A DNA stretch of 64,000 nucleotides, from positions 34,026,001 through 34,090,000 of the forward strand of contig NC_091663.1 of the NCBI RefSeq assembly GCF_042453785.1. The letters are read 5' to 3'. Positions 22,065-33,517 of this stretch are shown piece after piece (position 1 is the first letter of the stretch; every line of letters begins with the position of its first letter). The stretch is from Malus domestica. Taxonomy: Eukaryota > Streptophyta > Magnoliopsida > Rosales > Rosaceae. Under the pieces are notes generated by a model. The model saw only the letters and a list, made by a program, of their open reading frames with translations, was not told the origin of the DNA and ran no database searches. Both the position numbers and the translations under genes were made by a program.

Positions 22065-22640
22065 TCTGCTAACCACAGGAGCTTGATGATACTAAGATTT
22101 CAGCTTCCGCCTTCTTTAGACCTTCAAAATTTCCAGATTTTAGCTTCCGCCTGCAAATCATTAGGGTTCCCATTGATTTCGCTGCATAAGAGGGTTTCTG
22201 GTTCCCTGATCGTCCAATTCCTCTCTTCCTTCATGCCCGCGAGACTTTCGATTTTTCAGATCTGGCAGTGGCACCACCAGTCACCAGCGACCCCGAGTGC
22301 ACCGCCACCAGCCACTTCGTCGTCACCCATACCACCATCGACGACTCCATCTCCGGCCACGTCGAAAAACTCGACGATCTCAACTCTCACTGCGACCTCT
22401 CCTCGCTTCCGACACCGTCCTCTACAAATGTTTCCGACCTCGCCACCTGTGTCGACCCCTCTCCTCACCGAGTTCAACCACCAGCCCCTCATCTCTATCA
22501 ACTGAACCTCGAAACATGGTGGTCCATCGAATCCCGAAATATGGTCCATCAACATTTGTGCATCAGCTATTGCATTTCTCCAGACAACTTTCTCCAGATC
22601 TCACAGATTTTACAGCTAGAGTACACCAGCTAATGTTCAG
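22065..22640 (+). other. Unidentified captured sequence in LARD copy B
   Basis: This GC-richer, coding-like stretch has a frame from 22268 ([20 protein letters not shown]...), and a Pro/Ser-rich overlapping frame runs on from HIRA. It is absent from LARD copies A and C. I do not recognise the donor gene. Confidence 0.4.
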
Positions 22641-23524
22641 ACGCAGTGGAAAGAAAAAGCAAAAAGAAAAAGCAAAATGTGACAGCATAACATGCAACTT
22701 CTCGACACTTTGTCACTCTTGGAGTTTGGAGCAGTTGGAGACGGGACCCTAGATGGTGAAGGGGGACCCTGCCAACAGAAAAATCAAAGAAGATAGCACA
22801 TGGGTTATGCACTTTCTTACCCACCATGTGGAGGCAAAATCTAGTCTGGTTGGCAGTGAGCCTTGAAAAGAGGGAAAGTCTTGCTGACAGAAAAATCAAA
22901 GAATGAATGAGGAGAGTACATGGGAAACAAAAACAAAAGCAATAAAAGTGCAGAGGAAAGGCAAAAGCAATCAAGTGATATGCGGGAAACAAAAGCAAAA
23001 GCAAGGAATAAACACTCATACTGCAAAAGCAAGGAATAAACATCCCACCAGAATGATGTGATTTGCTTTTATTGTTTTTGCAATGATGTAATTTATTTTT
23101 CTTATCTTTCGGAGACATCTGTATAAACCCCATCAGAGGGTAATAAAAAAATAAAAAAATTAAAAAAAAAAGGGCAAAGCCCAAAATAAATGAGCTGGAA
23201 TGTTGTGTAGAGGGCGAAGGCCCATAAGCCCAAAATAGCCCCAACCAGGCGATCAAAAGTACGCCCAGTACTCCACAATTATTCGACAACCTACCGTTAT
23301 TACCAACAACCAGGTGATCAAAAGTACTCCCAGTACTCCAAAATTATTCGACAACCCGCCGCTATTACCACCAACCAGGTGATGAAATGTATAACCCGTA
23401 CTCTAATATCATTTGGCAACTAGCCATTCATGACACCAACCAGGTGATGAAATGTACAACCCGTACTCTCCTTCATGCCACCAACCAAGTGATCAAAAGT
23501 ACGCCCAATACTTCATATTATACA

Positions 23525-23815
23525 TGAGCATTACTCATGTCAATCATACATAAACATTCATGAGTATCACTCATATCAATCATACATAAACATTCATGAG
23601 CATCACTCATGTCAATCAAACATTCATGAGCATCACTCATGTCAATCAAACATTCATAAGCATCACTCATGTCAATCAGCTTCAAAAGCTTCATTTACAG
23701 AGCTCTAGCTTCAAAAGCTTCATTTACAAAAGCTCCAGCTTCGAAAGCTTCATTTATAGAGCTCTAGCTTCAAAGCTTCACTTGCAAAGCTTCACCTACA
23801 AAGCTTCAATGTAGG
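23525..23815. repeat. Minisatellites of LARD copy B
   Basis: Tandem CATGAGCATCACTCATGTCAA units (23525-23680) and AGCTTCATTTACAGAGCTCT units (23680-23815) are the reverse complements of the arrays in copies A and C, as expected from the opposite orientation. Confidence 0.85.
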
Positions 23816-23989
23816 GTATACAAATACCGCCTCCGAACAACCGCTACTTCGGCCCATACATGGATTCAATTTGAAGTCTCCAGCCAACAAACTCTATTGA
23901 CCGAAGACTTGGGGGACTACATTATGTACCATATATTGGGCCTCATGAAAAATACTTGGGGGACTGAGCCCATCACTTATTTATTGAGG

Positions 23990-24265
23990 AGCAAGCCTTT
24001 ATTCTATAAAAGGGACTCCCCCACCTTCATTAGAGAGCAATGCCGCCAGTTGAGCAACCGCCTCACTGCGAGCATTAACTCTAGCCCATCACTTATGTAT
24101 TGAGGAGCGAGCCTTTATTTTATAAAAGGGACTCCCTCACCTTCATTAGAGAGCAACGCCGCCAAATGAGCAACCGCCTCACCGCGAGCATCACTCCTAG
24201 CCCATCACTTATGTATTGAGGAGCGAGCCCTTATTCTATAAAAGGGCATCCCTCACCTTCAAAAG
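23990..24265 (+). repeat. Tandem promoter-like modules in LARD copy B
   Basis: Three repeats of about 110 bp each contain GAGGAGC..GCC...TTATTCTATAAAAGG or a close variant, followed by ACTCCCTCACCTTCA. They resemble the LTR core promoter (24590-24610). They lie just inside the 3' LTR. Confidence 0.65.
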
Positions 24266-24474
24266 CCATAAGCCGAGCCAACCAAGGCAACATAAGCCAC
24301 AAGCCGAGCAGCCTCACGGCATGTGCTACTTCTAGTTGAGCATCATTTCAGATTGAGCACCGCCTCATATCGAGCATTAGTTCAAGACAACATCTAGTTA
24401 CTTCGGCCCACACATTAACCGAATTTCAAGTCTCCAGCCAAAAGACTCTCTTGACTGAAGACTTGCGGGACTAC

Positions 24475-24834
24475 TGTTTATACCATATTTAGGGCCTCCA
24501 TATTTAGATCTCGTACAAATACTCAGGGGACTCAAATGTAATTATATAATAAAGGAATGGGCAAATATGTAATAAGTGAGGAGTCTTTATTCTATAAAAG
24601 GACTTCTCACCCTCACAACTAGGGGAGGCCATTCCTGAGGCCAATTAATAGGCCTTCTCACCCCCTCTCAACGCTCTCACTCTCAGAGCTCTCTCTCCCT
24701 CAAATAAATACAATCAGTGTGGACGTAGCCCAAACCATGGGGTGAACCACGATACATCTTATGTTATTTATATTTCATGCAGATTCACGGTTGGATTTAC
24801 ATTGTTCCAAGACCTCCGGTTTTGTGCATCAACA
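24475..24834 (+). repeat. LARD copy B, 3' LTR (360 bp)
   Basis: The LTR starts TGTTTATACCATATTTAGG after ACTTGCGGGACTAC (polypurine-tract position) and ends GTGCATCAACA. It contains TTCTATAAAAGG near 24592, a probable TATA box. Confidence 0.85.
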
Positions 24835-25174
24835 GACTTCCCCACGGATATTGATTTATGAAATAATCTTACACAAAGCAACCCAATTTCAGGTGTCATG
24901 GTGCATGATACAATTCAAGGAAGTAGGTAAATATATAAACCGAAAATATCAACAGTATGAAAGTTATAAAGCAGAAAACATGATCACTTTACAATTCGTG
25001 GTTAGCCATTGATTTGCTCTGGTTGGCAAAACCAGTGACGACTAACAAGCATTTTACATTAATCCTCTTTTTGTGTAAGCAATACCAACAGCTGCGGCAA
25101 TTTGTTCTTCTTCTTCTATAATTTGGAGTCCCTCAGGACATACCGACTCATATAACTTGTCATCCTCGAAAACG

Positions 25175-25703
25175 GCCCATAAGGATCTCCTCCATACGCC
25201 TAAGGATAACAGTTAAATCTTCATTGTAGCATTATGCGCCTTATCACGAGGTTGAAAGTGATCAGCTGCGTTCTGTTCTGTATACCAATGGGCATTACTG
25301 TAATCTCCGGTGGTTGCAGCATAAAGCCCCTGAGGTTGAAAGTGATTAGCTGCGTTCTCTTCTGTATACCTAGGGTCAGTACTGTAATCTCCAATCGTTG
25401 TAGCAGTAAGTGCCTGAGGTTGAAAGTGATCAAATGCGTTTTGCTCCATATAGCTAGGGGCATTATTGTAATCTTCAACAGTTAAAGAATTAAGCGCCTG
25501 AGGTTGAAAGTGATTAGCTGCGTTTTCTTCATAGTTATCTCGTTCCTCAAGCTTCCTTTTCTTTGATATGTCATCCTTTCTTCTAAGAATACAAAGAACA
25601 ATATTCTTCTCCTGCATTTGAGAATCGCGTTTGCTTTTGTTAATATAAATTCCGATCCTAACTAAAATAAATAAAAAGGTTCTACATGCATATACATACA
25701 TGC

Positions 25704-25754
<51 letters not shown>

Positions 25755-26050
25755 TTTCAATGTCAACTAGAAAATTAAGAAAACGAAAAAGGAAATCGCA
25801 AATAATTAAGTCCTTATAAGATTGTTCCCATGCCAATATACTTCCTTGCCTGCCAATATTAATATATGTATAAGCGTGAATATATTTTATAAGCTTGTGA
25901 TCTGTTTTTTTTAACTTTTTTCTAGAGGCCAATTTTATATAGTGATTTTCCGAATAATTAGACAGAAAACTTAAAAACAATTTAAAAGAAAGAAAAGTGT
26001 ACTTACTTGATGAAGTTTGTTTCGTAGTAAAGATGGATCAAGATGGAACT
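25175..26050 (-). pseudogene. NAC copy C, disrupted (3' portion)
   Basis: Exon 2 (25611 downwards) matches the intact copies with four C-terminal repeats, but a one-base deletion near 25223 shifts the frame before the normal end, and the usual TGA is CGA (near 25168). Exon 1 is cut at 26050 by LARD copy C and resumes at 30025-30173. There it breaks off at GGTGCCAAC, so the first half of the NAC domain and the start codon are gone. This copy cannot encode a NAC protein. Confidence 0.85.
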
Positions 26051-26410
26051 TGTTGATGCACAAAACCAGAGGAGTCTTCGAACAACGTAAATCCGACCGT
26101 GAATCTGCAAGAAAGTAAATAACACAAGATGTATCGTGGTTCACCCCAATGTTTGGGCTACGTCCACACTGATATTGTATTTCTCTGAGAGGATTGTGAG
26201 GGTGAGGGTGAGAGCTTCTGAGGGTGAGAGAGCTCTTCCCATGGCCTAAGAATTGGCCTCCCTTAATGAGGAGAGTGAGGAGTCCTTTTATAGAATAAGG
26301 GATCCTCACTTATTACATATTTGCCCCTCCATTTATTACATAATGACATTTGAGTCCCCCGAGTATTTATACGAGGTCTAAATATGAAAGCCCTAAGTAT
26401 GGTATAAACA
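26051..26410 (-). repeat. LARD copy C, 3' LTR
   Basis: The plus strand runs from TGTTGATGCAC to GGTATAAACA, 360 bp. It pairs with 29666-30024. Confidence 0.9.
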
Positions 26411-26629
26411 GTAGTCCCCCATGTCTTGAGTCAAGAGAGTCTTTTGGCTGGAGACTTGAAATTCAGTCCATGTGTGGGCCGAAGTAACTAGATGTCGTTC
26501 AAAATTGATACTCAATATGAGGCGGTGCCCAAGCTAAAATGATGCTCAACCAGAAGTAGCATATGTTGCGAGGCTGCTCTGCTTGTGGCTTATGTTGCCT
26601 TGGTTGGCTCGGCTTGTGGCATTGAAGGT

Positions 26630-26930
26630 GAGGGAGTCCCTTTTATAGAATAAGGGATTGCTCCTCAATACAAAAATGATGGGCTAGGAGTGATGCTCAC
26701 GGTGAGGCGATTGCTCAGCTGGCGGCGATACTCTCTAATGAAGGTGAGGGAGTCCCTTTTATAAAATAAGGGTTCGCTCCTCAATACATGAATAATGAGT
26801 GCTCTCTAATGAACCCTTTTATAAAATAAGGGCTCGCTCCTCAATACATGAATATTGGGTGCTCTCTAATGAAAGTGAGGGAGTCCATTTTATAAAATAA
26901 TGGTTCGCTCCTCAATATATAAATAATGGG
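26630..26930 (-). repeat. Tandem promoter-like modules in LARD copy C
   Basis: Four partial repeats of CCCTTTTATA(G/A)AATAAGGG...CTCGCTCCTCAATACA (near 26638, 26753, 26815 and 26888) recall the TATA region of the LTR. Confidence 0.6.
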
Positions 26931-27089
26931 CTAAGTCCCCCAAGTATTTTTTATGAGGCCCAATATATGATACATAGTATAGTCCCCCAAGTCTTCAGTC
27001 AATAGGGTCTGTTGGCTGGAGAATTCAAATTGAATCCATGTATGGGCCGAAGTGGCGGTCGTTCGGAGGCGGTATTTGTATACCTTGCA

Positions 27090-27530
27090 CTGAAGCTTTG
27101 TAGGTAAAGTTTTGTAAGTAAAGCTTTGAAGCTGGAGCTTTGTAAATGAAGCTTTTGAAGCTGGAGCTCTCGAAACTAGAGCTCTGTAACTAAAGTTTTT
27201 GAAGCTGGAGCTCTCGAAGTTGGAGCTCTGTAAATGAAGCTTTTGAAGCTGGAGCTCTCGAAGTTTGAGCTCTGTAAATGAAGCTTTCGAAGTTGATTGA
27301 CATGAGTGATACTCATGAATGTTTTATGTTGATTGACATGAGTGATGCTCATGGATGTTGACATGAGTGATGCTCATGGATGTTGACATGAGTGATGCTC
27401 ATGAATGTTGACATGAGTGATACTCATGAATGTTGACATGAATGATGGTCATGAATGTTTATGTATGATTAACATGAGTGATGCTCATGAATGTTTATGT
27501 ATGATTGACATGAGTAATGCTCATGTATAA
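27090..27530. repeat. Minisatellites of LARD copy C
   Basis: Arrays of GAAGCTGGAGCTCT-type units (27090-27290) and of TTGACATGAGTGATGCTCATG units (27295-27530) are homologous to those in copies A and B, with different copy numbers. Confidence 0.85.
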
Positions 27531-28337
27531 TTTTGGGGTACTGGACATACTTTTGATCACTTGGTTGGTGATAATAGCGGCAGGGTGCCGAATAATTTTG
27601 AAGTACTGGGCGTACTTTGGATCACCTGGTTGGTGATAATAGCGGCAAGTTGCCGAATAATTTTTTGTAGTACTGGACGTACTTTTGATCACCTGGTTGG
27701 TGATAATAAAGGGCCTGGCTCTTTTGGGCATATGGGCATTCGCCATCCACATAACATTCCAGCCCATTATTTTGGGCTTGTCGTTTTTTTTATTTTTTAT
27801 TACTCTCTGATGGGGTTACACAGATGTCTCCAGAAGATTAGAAAAATAAATTACATCATTCAAAAAAGTTGTTGCAAAAGGTGGTTATGGCATATGGTTG
27901 GATAATGGGATAGTATGTCCAGCTAGCAGTTGCGAGGGGTAGGGCGCTTGAAGATTTAAGCCAAAGTGACAAAACCTTTCTATCATCACCCATTTGCTTT
28001 ACTTGATCTCCCCGCTCCAATAGGGCTCACTTCCTTTCACTCCTCCCCAGTACATAAAATATTCCACAATGATAAAAGTATTCCGAAAGCACTTTGGCAT
28101 CAGCATATATCTTATTCATTTTCTCCACCTACAGACTTTCTTTTCCTTTTTTTTTTTTTTGCTGCCTTGCTGGTTGTAACTCCATTTGCATACCTGAAAC
28201 CATGTGTGGCTGGTTCCCATGGTCGACAGTTGCAAGTTTACAACATGGGTGAGCAGGCAAGCGTGTTAGCAACAAGCATGGGTGAGCACAGGTTTTACTA
28301 TTGTCTGGAAGGCAAAAGCTTAGCAGTCCAGCCTTCA

Positions 28338-28481
28338 ATCTCTTGTTTCAGCTTGGACATTCTGTGAAAAATGATTAATGGCCATTCGATCGAACCAGTT
28401 ATTTTTGTAGACTATCTTGTCTTCTACTGCAGCACCTGACAGTCTTGTATCTGCTACTATGTTCATGTTCTCCGTCGGTGA
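28338..28481 (-). pseudogene. Captured fragment resembling D27 / D27-like isomerase
   Basis: The minus-strand frame reads SPTENMNIVADTRLSGAAVE, DKIVYKNNWFDRMAINHFSQ. The core VY.(D/N)NWFDR.AINH resembles the start of the DUF4033 domain of DWARF27-type carotenoid isomerases (strigolactone pathway), from memory. Only about 48 residues are present and the match then stops. LARD copies A and B lack it. Confidence 0.6.
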
Positions 28482-28524
28482 TGTAAGCACCGCGACTATC
28501 GAACAACACCATAGCTTGTTGCGT

Positions 28525-29480
28525 TCATGTACATGCCATGGCCGAGCCATAGTTGTCGTTACAAAGCTCCGGCGGCCACCAAATTATTCTTGCTTTTGCA
28601 ACTGAGGCTGTGATGACGACGGGAGTTGTTGTAGAACTACTACTTGATAATGAACTACCACATGAACCGCTACAGGTAGAGCTTTTCTGTAGGCAAATTT
28701 GATCAACGGTCTCCATGAACCCACGTTTCATCGAGCTGCTGCTGCTGCTACTACTTATCTTGAAGTCGAAGAATGAGATGTAGAGGTCCACGTTGGAGAT
28801 ATACGATACGCCCGTGTCCTTCTATCTACGGTAGAACCGCGTTTTCACCTCCGTCTGCTGCTCGTGGAAGGCCCTGACTGCTGGTTTTTCTATTGGCTTG
28901 ATCTTTTCTGCCATGCTCAATAACTTGAATTGAAACGGGGAAGCCATCAGAGAAAGCTTCAGCTTGAATTAGGGAACCAAAATAAACAACTCACAACTTG
29001 GTTTCAATCAATTTAGTTTTATTTTTTTTTTGCAAAAACTGAAAACTGATCCATCTCAATTTCTTTGAAACTCAACGGAGTTCTGCAGTGGACTTATCCG
29101 CCTTCAATTTCGTTGGGGAAACGACGGGGCTTGTCGGGAAAGTCGAACCCGACTGAGATCGTGGTGGTCTAGCTTTGGGTCCAAGTTTGGGACACGTACA
29201 AAAGACACGGGCGAGTTGAGTTTGAGGACTAGAGCACGATGGTGGTTTGGAGGTTGGTCCACTAGAGGTAATTTTGCTCTCTGTGTTGCATAGAGAAAAT
29301 GAGTGAGAAAGAGGGTAGCAGCCTCAACTCTAGGACTTTAGGGCAGAAATTCCTTTGCGAAAATTGCAATTTGGGGCAGAGAAAAGCATGGGAAATCGCC
29401 AGAGCCATTTACCCTGTGGAAAATGAGTTTTGGTTTTTAGAGATGCAAGAAGAAGAAACTAGAGACAGATTACAAGACAG
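28525..29480 (-). other. Unidentified coding-like cargo of LARD copy C
   Basis: On the minus strand this includes MALAISHAFLCPKLQFSQRN (start near 29412, transit-peptide-like), a frame starting MASPFQFKLL and MAEKIKPIEKPAVRAFHEQQ with an early stop (about 28830-28950), and a Ser-rich frame (28525-28791). I recognise none of them. They probably derive from one or more host genes, because copies A and B have different sequence in this position. Confidence 0.4.
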
Positions 29481-29665
29481 AGAGAGGAGAGAGAAGAAAC
29501 CGTGGTTGAGTTTAGGAGTTTTCATTTTTGCATTTTTGAGAAATGGGTTTTGCAGTGACTCTACAGGTGTTTCGTTCTTGGGTTTCTGCAGATTCACGAC
29601 GGAGGTGAAAAATTGAGAGAAAACCGACATAACTTTTCGTGTCGATTCCCACAAACGGCGCCAAA

Positions 29666-30024
29666 TGTTGATGCACAAACCGGAGGGGTCTTGGAACAAT
29701 GTAAATCCAACCGTGAATCTACAAGAAAGTAAATAACACAATATGTATCGTGGTTCACCCCAATGTTGGGGCTACGTCCACACTGATATTGTATTTCTCT
29801 GAAAGGATTGTGAAGGAGAGGGTGAGAGCTTCTGAGGGTGAGAGAGCTCTTCCCATGGCCTAAGAATTGGCATCCCTTAATGAGGAGAGTAAGGAGTCCT
29901 TTTATAGAATAAGGGCTCCTCACTTATTACATATTTGCCCCTCCATTTATTACATAATGACATTTGAGTCCCCCGAGTATTTATACGAGGTCTAAATACG
30001 GAGGCCCTAAGTCTGTTATAAACA
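29666..30024 (-). repeat. LARD copy C, 5' LTR
   Basis: This is the 359-bp partner of 26051-26410. It abuts the primer site at 29645-29665. Confidence 0.9.
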
Positions 30025-30173
30025 GAACTCAAGCATAGTCCAATGGTCATTCTGTGGGGATCCTTTGTTCCTGTACGTAAATCTTTTTTTGAAGCCAATA
30101 GCATGTTTAATCCCAGAAGCGTAGATTTTCTTCCCGGCGTCTTCTCCTTTCCAAGTGCCGCCGGTGGTGCCAA
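30025..30173 (-). pseudogene. NAC copy C, truncated 5' portion of exon 1
   Basis: This continues NAC exon 1 beyond LARD copy C, covering roughly residues 95 to 142 of the NAC domain. It ends abruptly at GGTGCCAAC, followed by AGTTGCATGCC from the block spacer. A short overlap (CAAC/AGTTG, against CAACTGTT in intact exons) suggests joining by microhomology. Confidence 0.85.
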
Positions 30174-30565
30174 CAGTTGCATGCCAACTATTTCAGGAAA
30201 TCCAATTCAACGCTAAAAGCGAAGGATTTATTATACAACCAATACAATTTCCAAGAAATTAAAAAGTACGTACTGCTTGTTAAATATCTTCTGTTTGAAA
30301 CAAATTCAACCAAGCTTATTGTTATAAGCTCCCTGACTGATTTAAGGCAAGGTCATAATGTGTGATCAACACATTAAATTTTCCTCTCCTGATAATTCGC
30401 CCTGAAGTAACTTGTTAGTATGATAGCCAAGCAGGCGATTGGCAAACAAGGCTCGATCCCCTTAAAACCACAAATGCAAAGAAAGCTTCCTTACAACACA
30501 AGAAAATAAAACGAGGCATTGTGCTCATTTGATTTACACGAGCGAGCATTCTTGAATTCATCGGC

Positions 30566-31300
30566 TGTTAGAGCAACCATATAAGCACTATAATAAACTA
30601 GCCAAGAACGTAAGATTTAACCAACTAAATCACAATCATAACTCCAAATATATTATGTATATGCAAATACTGAAGTAATATCTGCAACACATACCTGCAA
30701 ACTATTTGCCGAAGTCTTTCCCGTGTGTTCTATCACAATAGTCCTTCATAGTTTGTTGTATGATCTCCCTATCCCACACATGGTGAAGATTGGATTTGTG
30801 TCTATACCAACCCAAGGCTATTGAGTTTCCTGCCTCATCTTATAGAACCCGACATGCTTGGCTGATGAATATCTCCCACAGCAACACACATGTTCTTCAC
30901 GACATTGATCACAGGAAAGAAAGTGCTAGACACCATATCATAACTATGTTCAACAAATTAGGATTAAGAGCCATTAGAGAAATCTACACACAACCTTCTC
31001 CTCTCTGCAAAACTCAATGCTCTCCAAGTTATAGGTAATTGGAACAATAAGAGCGTATTTTGTGAGAGCAGGGGCTTGTGGTTTTATACTACAAGACCTA
31101 CAAGACCTGGATTGCCCTATAACAATCCCACAAGAAATACAAGACTGCATTCCTTATATCAATATGAGTCCTATAAACGAGCAAACACAAGAGTCCTCAA
31201 TATACCAATATGATTGGATTAACTCTTGTCAACATGATTTAGACTTCTTTATAATATCAATTATCCCAAGACTTGCAAGAATCATACTCATACTCTTACA
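30566..31300 (-). mobile_element. Solo LTR, 735 bp
   Basis: The insertion is flanked by TCGGC (30561-30565 and 31301-31305) and interrupts spacer that is continuous in block 2 near 11245. It begins TGTTAGAGC and ends CTCTTACA, so has TG...CA termini on either strand. On the minus strand TATAAAACC (near 31095) is a plausible TATA box, which suggests minus orientation. No internal region is present. Confidence 0.7.
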
Positions 31301-31648
31301 TCGGCTTCTTAAAAAAGACTTCCCTATGTATATTGATTTATGAAATAATCTTACACAAAGCAACCCAATTTCAAGGTGTCAAGGTGCGTGATACAATTCA
31401 AGGAAGAAGGTAAATAAATAAGCCGAAAATATTAACAGTATGAAAGTTATAAAGGACAAAACATGATCACTTTACAATTCGTGGTTAGCCATTGATTTAC
31501 TCTGGTTGGCAATACCAGTGAACACTAACAAGCATTTTACATTAATCCTGTTTTTGTGGAAGCAATACCAACAGCTGCTGCAATTTCTTCTTCTTCTTCT
31601 ATAATTTGGAGTCTCTCAGGACATACCGACTCATATAACTTGTCATCC

Positions 31649-32989
31649 TCAAAAACCGCTCATAAGGATCTCTTCGATACGCCTAAGGGCAGTAGTTAAA
31701 TCTTCATTTGTAGCTTTATGCGCCTCATCATGAGGTTCAAAGTGATCAGCTGCGTTCTGTTCTGTATACCAATGTGCATTACTGTAATCTCCGGTAGTTG
31801 CAGCATAATGCTCCTGAGGTTGAAAGTGATTAGCTGCGTTCTCTTCTGTATACCTAGGGTCATTAATGTAATCTCCAGTTGTTGTAGCAGTAAGTGCCTG
31901 AGGTTGCAAGTGATCAAATGCGATTTGCTCCATATAGCTAGGGGCATTATTGTAGTCTCCAACATTTATAGCATTAAGCGCCTGAGGTTGAAAGTGATTA
32001 GCTACGTTTTCTTCATAGTTATCTCTTTCCTCCAGCTTCCTTTTCTTTGATATGTCATCCTTTCTTCTAAGAATACAAAGAACAATATTCTTCTCCTGCA
32101 TTTGAGAATCGCGTTTGCTTTTGTTAATATAAATTCCAATCCTTACTAAAATAAATAAAAAGGTTCTACATGCATATACATACATACATACATACATATG
32201 TGTGTGTGTGTATATATATATATATAATGTATTGCTTACTCTAACGACTGTAGAAAAGAGAGCAATACTTTTTATTAGTGAGCAAAGTTTCAATGTCAAC
32301 TAGGAAATTAAGAAAAAAGAAAAAGGAAATCGCAAATCGCAAATAATTAAGTCCTTATAAGATTGTTCCCATGCCAATATACTTCCTTGCCTGCCAATAT
32401 TAATATATGTATAAGCGTGAATATATTTTATAAGCTTTTGATTCGTTCTTCTTAACTTTTTTCTAGAGGCCAAGTTTAGACAGAAAACCTAAAAACAATT
32501 TAAAAGAAAGAAAAGTGTACTTACTTGATGATGTTTGTTTCGTAGTAAAGATGGATCAAGATGGAACTCAAGCATAATCCAATGGTCATTCTGCGGGGAT
32601 CCTTTGTTCCTGTACGTAAATCTTTTTCTGAAGCCAATAGCTTGTTTAATCCCAGAAGCGTAGATTTCCTTGCCGGCATCTTCGCCTTTCCAAGTGCCGC
32701 CGGTGGTGCCAACTGTTCGGCAAACACGCGAGCCATTAGGAGCCTTCGAGTTGAGTGTGGTGAAGACGTAGATATCTTTATCATCTGTACATTCTTGACC
32801 ATCATGTGATGCACGGTTAAGACGTCTCCATATGTCCGATGGTTCTTCAAGACCGTAGAGATCACAGTCATGAACAATGCCTTTGGGATAGTCCTGTCCG
32901 TCAAGTTTGGGACGAAGGTAGCCAAGAAGTAGTTCTTCGTCTCGAGGCATGAACCTGTACCCTACTGGAACTTGGTAGTAACCAGCCAT
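31649..32989 (-). CDS. NAC-domain transcription factor, copy D (2 exons, 303 aa)
   Basis: Exon 1 is 32525-32989 and exon 2 is 32095 down to 31649, with the same phase-0 splice sites as copy A. Exon 1 differs from copies A and E at one residue (Glu for Asp at 18, inside subdomain A). Exon 2 has four 28-residue repeats and small changes (ALNAINVG, EAHKATN, RRIEEIL). The full set of NAC subdomains is open. The TATA box is at 33088-33097. The near identity with copies A and E points to recent duplication or gene conversion. Confidence 0.87.
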
Positions 32990-33517
32990 AATAACTTTCT
33001 AATAGCAAGGATTTGAGAAGAATGAGAAAAGCGGAGGCGATGAGCAAGTAATGATACTGAATAGGGTGATCATTAGCTAGCGGCATGTATTTATATAGGT
33101 AACAATGGGCTAGGGTTTCTTGTGTGTCAATCTAGTTAAAATTACTTGGTATTTATTACGTGGCCTTTTTAACAGGAATTAAGACAGTATTTTATCTTTA
33201 TCATCAACCGCTAGCTAAATGGGAAATAATTCCAGTATAAAAAAGTAACCGTCATTATACATGTATGGTTTAAATTGCCCAACCATACAAACATACATAC
33301 ATACATACATACATACATATTTTATAGATATCTAAACTACATTAATAAAACCCTCTTTGTCAATCAAAAAAGAGTAAAACGATAATTTTGTTTCCTACCA
33401 CAAAACAAAATCATGGGCAGTAAAGTGAATTCACACAAATTAAATTTTGCAGTTTTTTTAAACCCTCACCCACGGGTGATCCTAACGTCCTCTAATTTTG
33501 AAAAATAAAATACAAAA

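Larger units (their letters stand above)
20787..24834 (+). mobile_element. LARD copy B with inverted left LTR
   Basis: The 4048-bp element is flanked by GACTT (20782-20786 and 24835-24839). Block 2 has the uninterrupted AAAGACTTCCC near 11260. The right LTR is complete (24475-24834). The left end is unusual: 20787 to about 20965 is an inverted copy of the 3' part of the LTR, separated by about 190 bp from the same part in normal orientation (about 21150-21342). The primer site TTTGGCGCCGTC follows at 21343. Inside are a HIRA fragment (21821-22064), an unidentified Pro/Ser/Thr-rich segment, minisatellites (23525-23810) and promoter-like modules (23990-24260). No gag or pol is present. Confidence 0.85.
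26051..30024 (-). mobile_element. LARD copy C inserted in NAC copy C
   Basis: The 3974-bp element has a 5-bp duplication GAACT (26046-26050 and 30025-30029) inside NAC exon 1. The LTRs are 26051-26410 (360 bp) and 29666-30024 (359 bp). Minus orientation is shown by the primer site (reverse complement of 29645-29665, GGCGCCGTTTGTGGGAATC). The interior carries a D27-like fragment (28338-28481), other unidentified coding-like stretches (28525-29480), minisatellites (27090-27530) and promoter-like modules (26630-26930). The LTRs differ by several substitutions, so the insertion is not very recent. Confidence 0.9.
19388..30174. repeat. Tandem block 3 of the array, broken by two LARD insertions
   Basis: The order is CACTA-like remnant, NAC exon-2 remnant, spacer, LARD copy B (20787-24834), NAC copy C, LARD copy C (26051-30024), and the rest of NAC exon 1 up to about 30173. 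Sequence equivalent to block 1 position about 3600 follows directly, so the NAC 5' end, spacer and F-box leader of this block were deleted. Confidence 0.8.

Noticed and set aside
22630..23289. 219-codon minus-strand frame, Phe/Leu/Ser-rich
   Set aside because: It runs antisense through LARD copy B leader-like and repeat sequence, has no motif, and its ends fall in family-wide non-coding sequence.
23525..23690. Regularly spaced CATGAGCATCACTCATG repeats resembling a CRISPR array
   Set aside because: Spacers are short, near-identical and plant-derived, and the array is a minisatellite shared by three retroelements in a eukaryotic genome.
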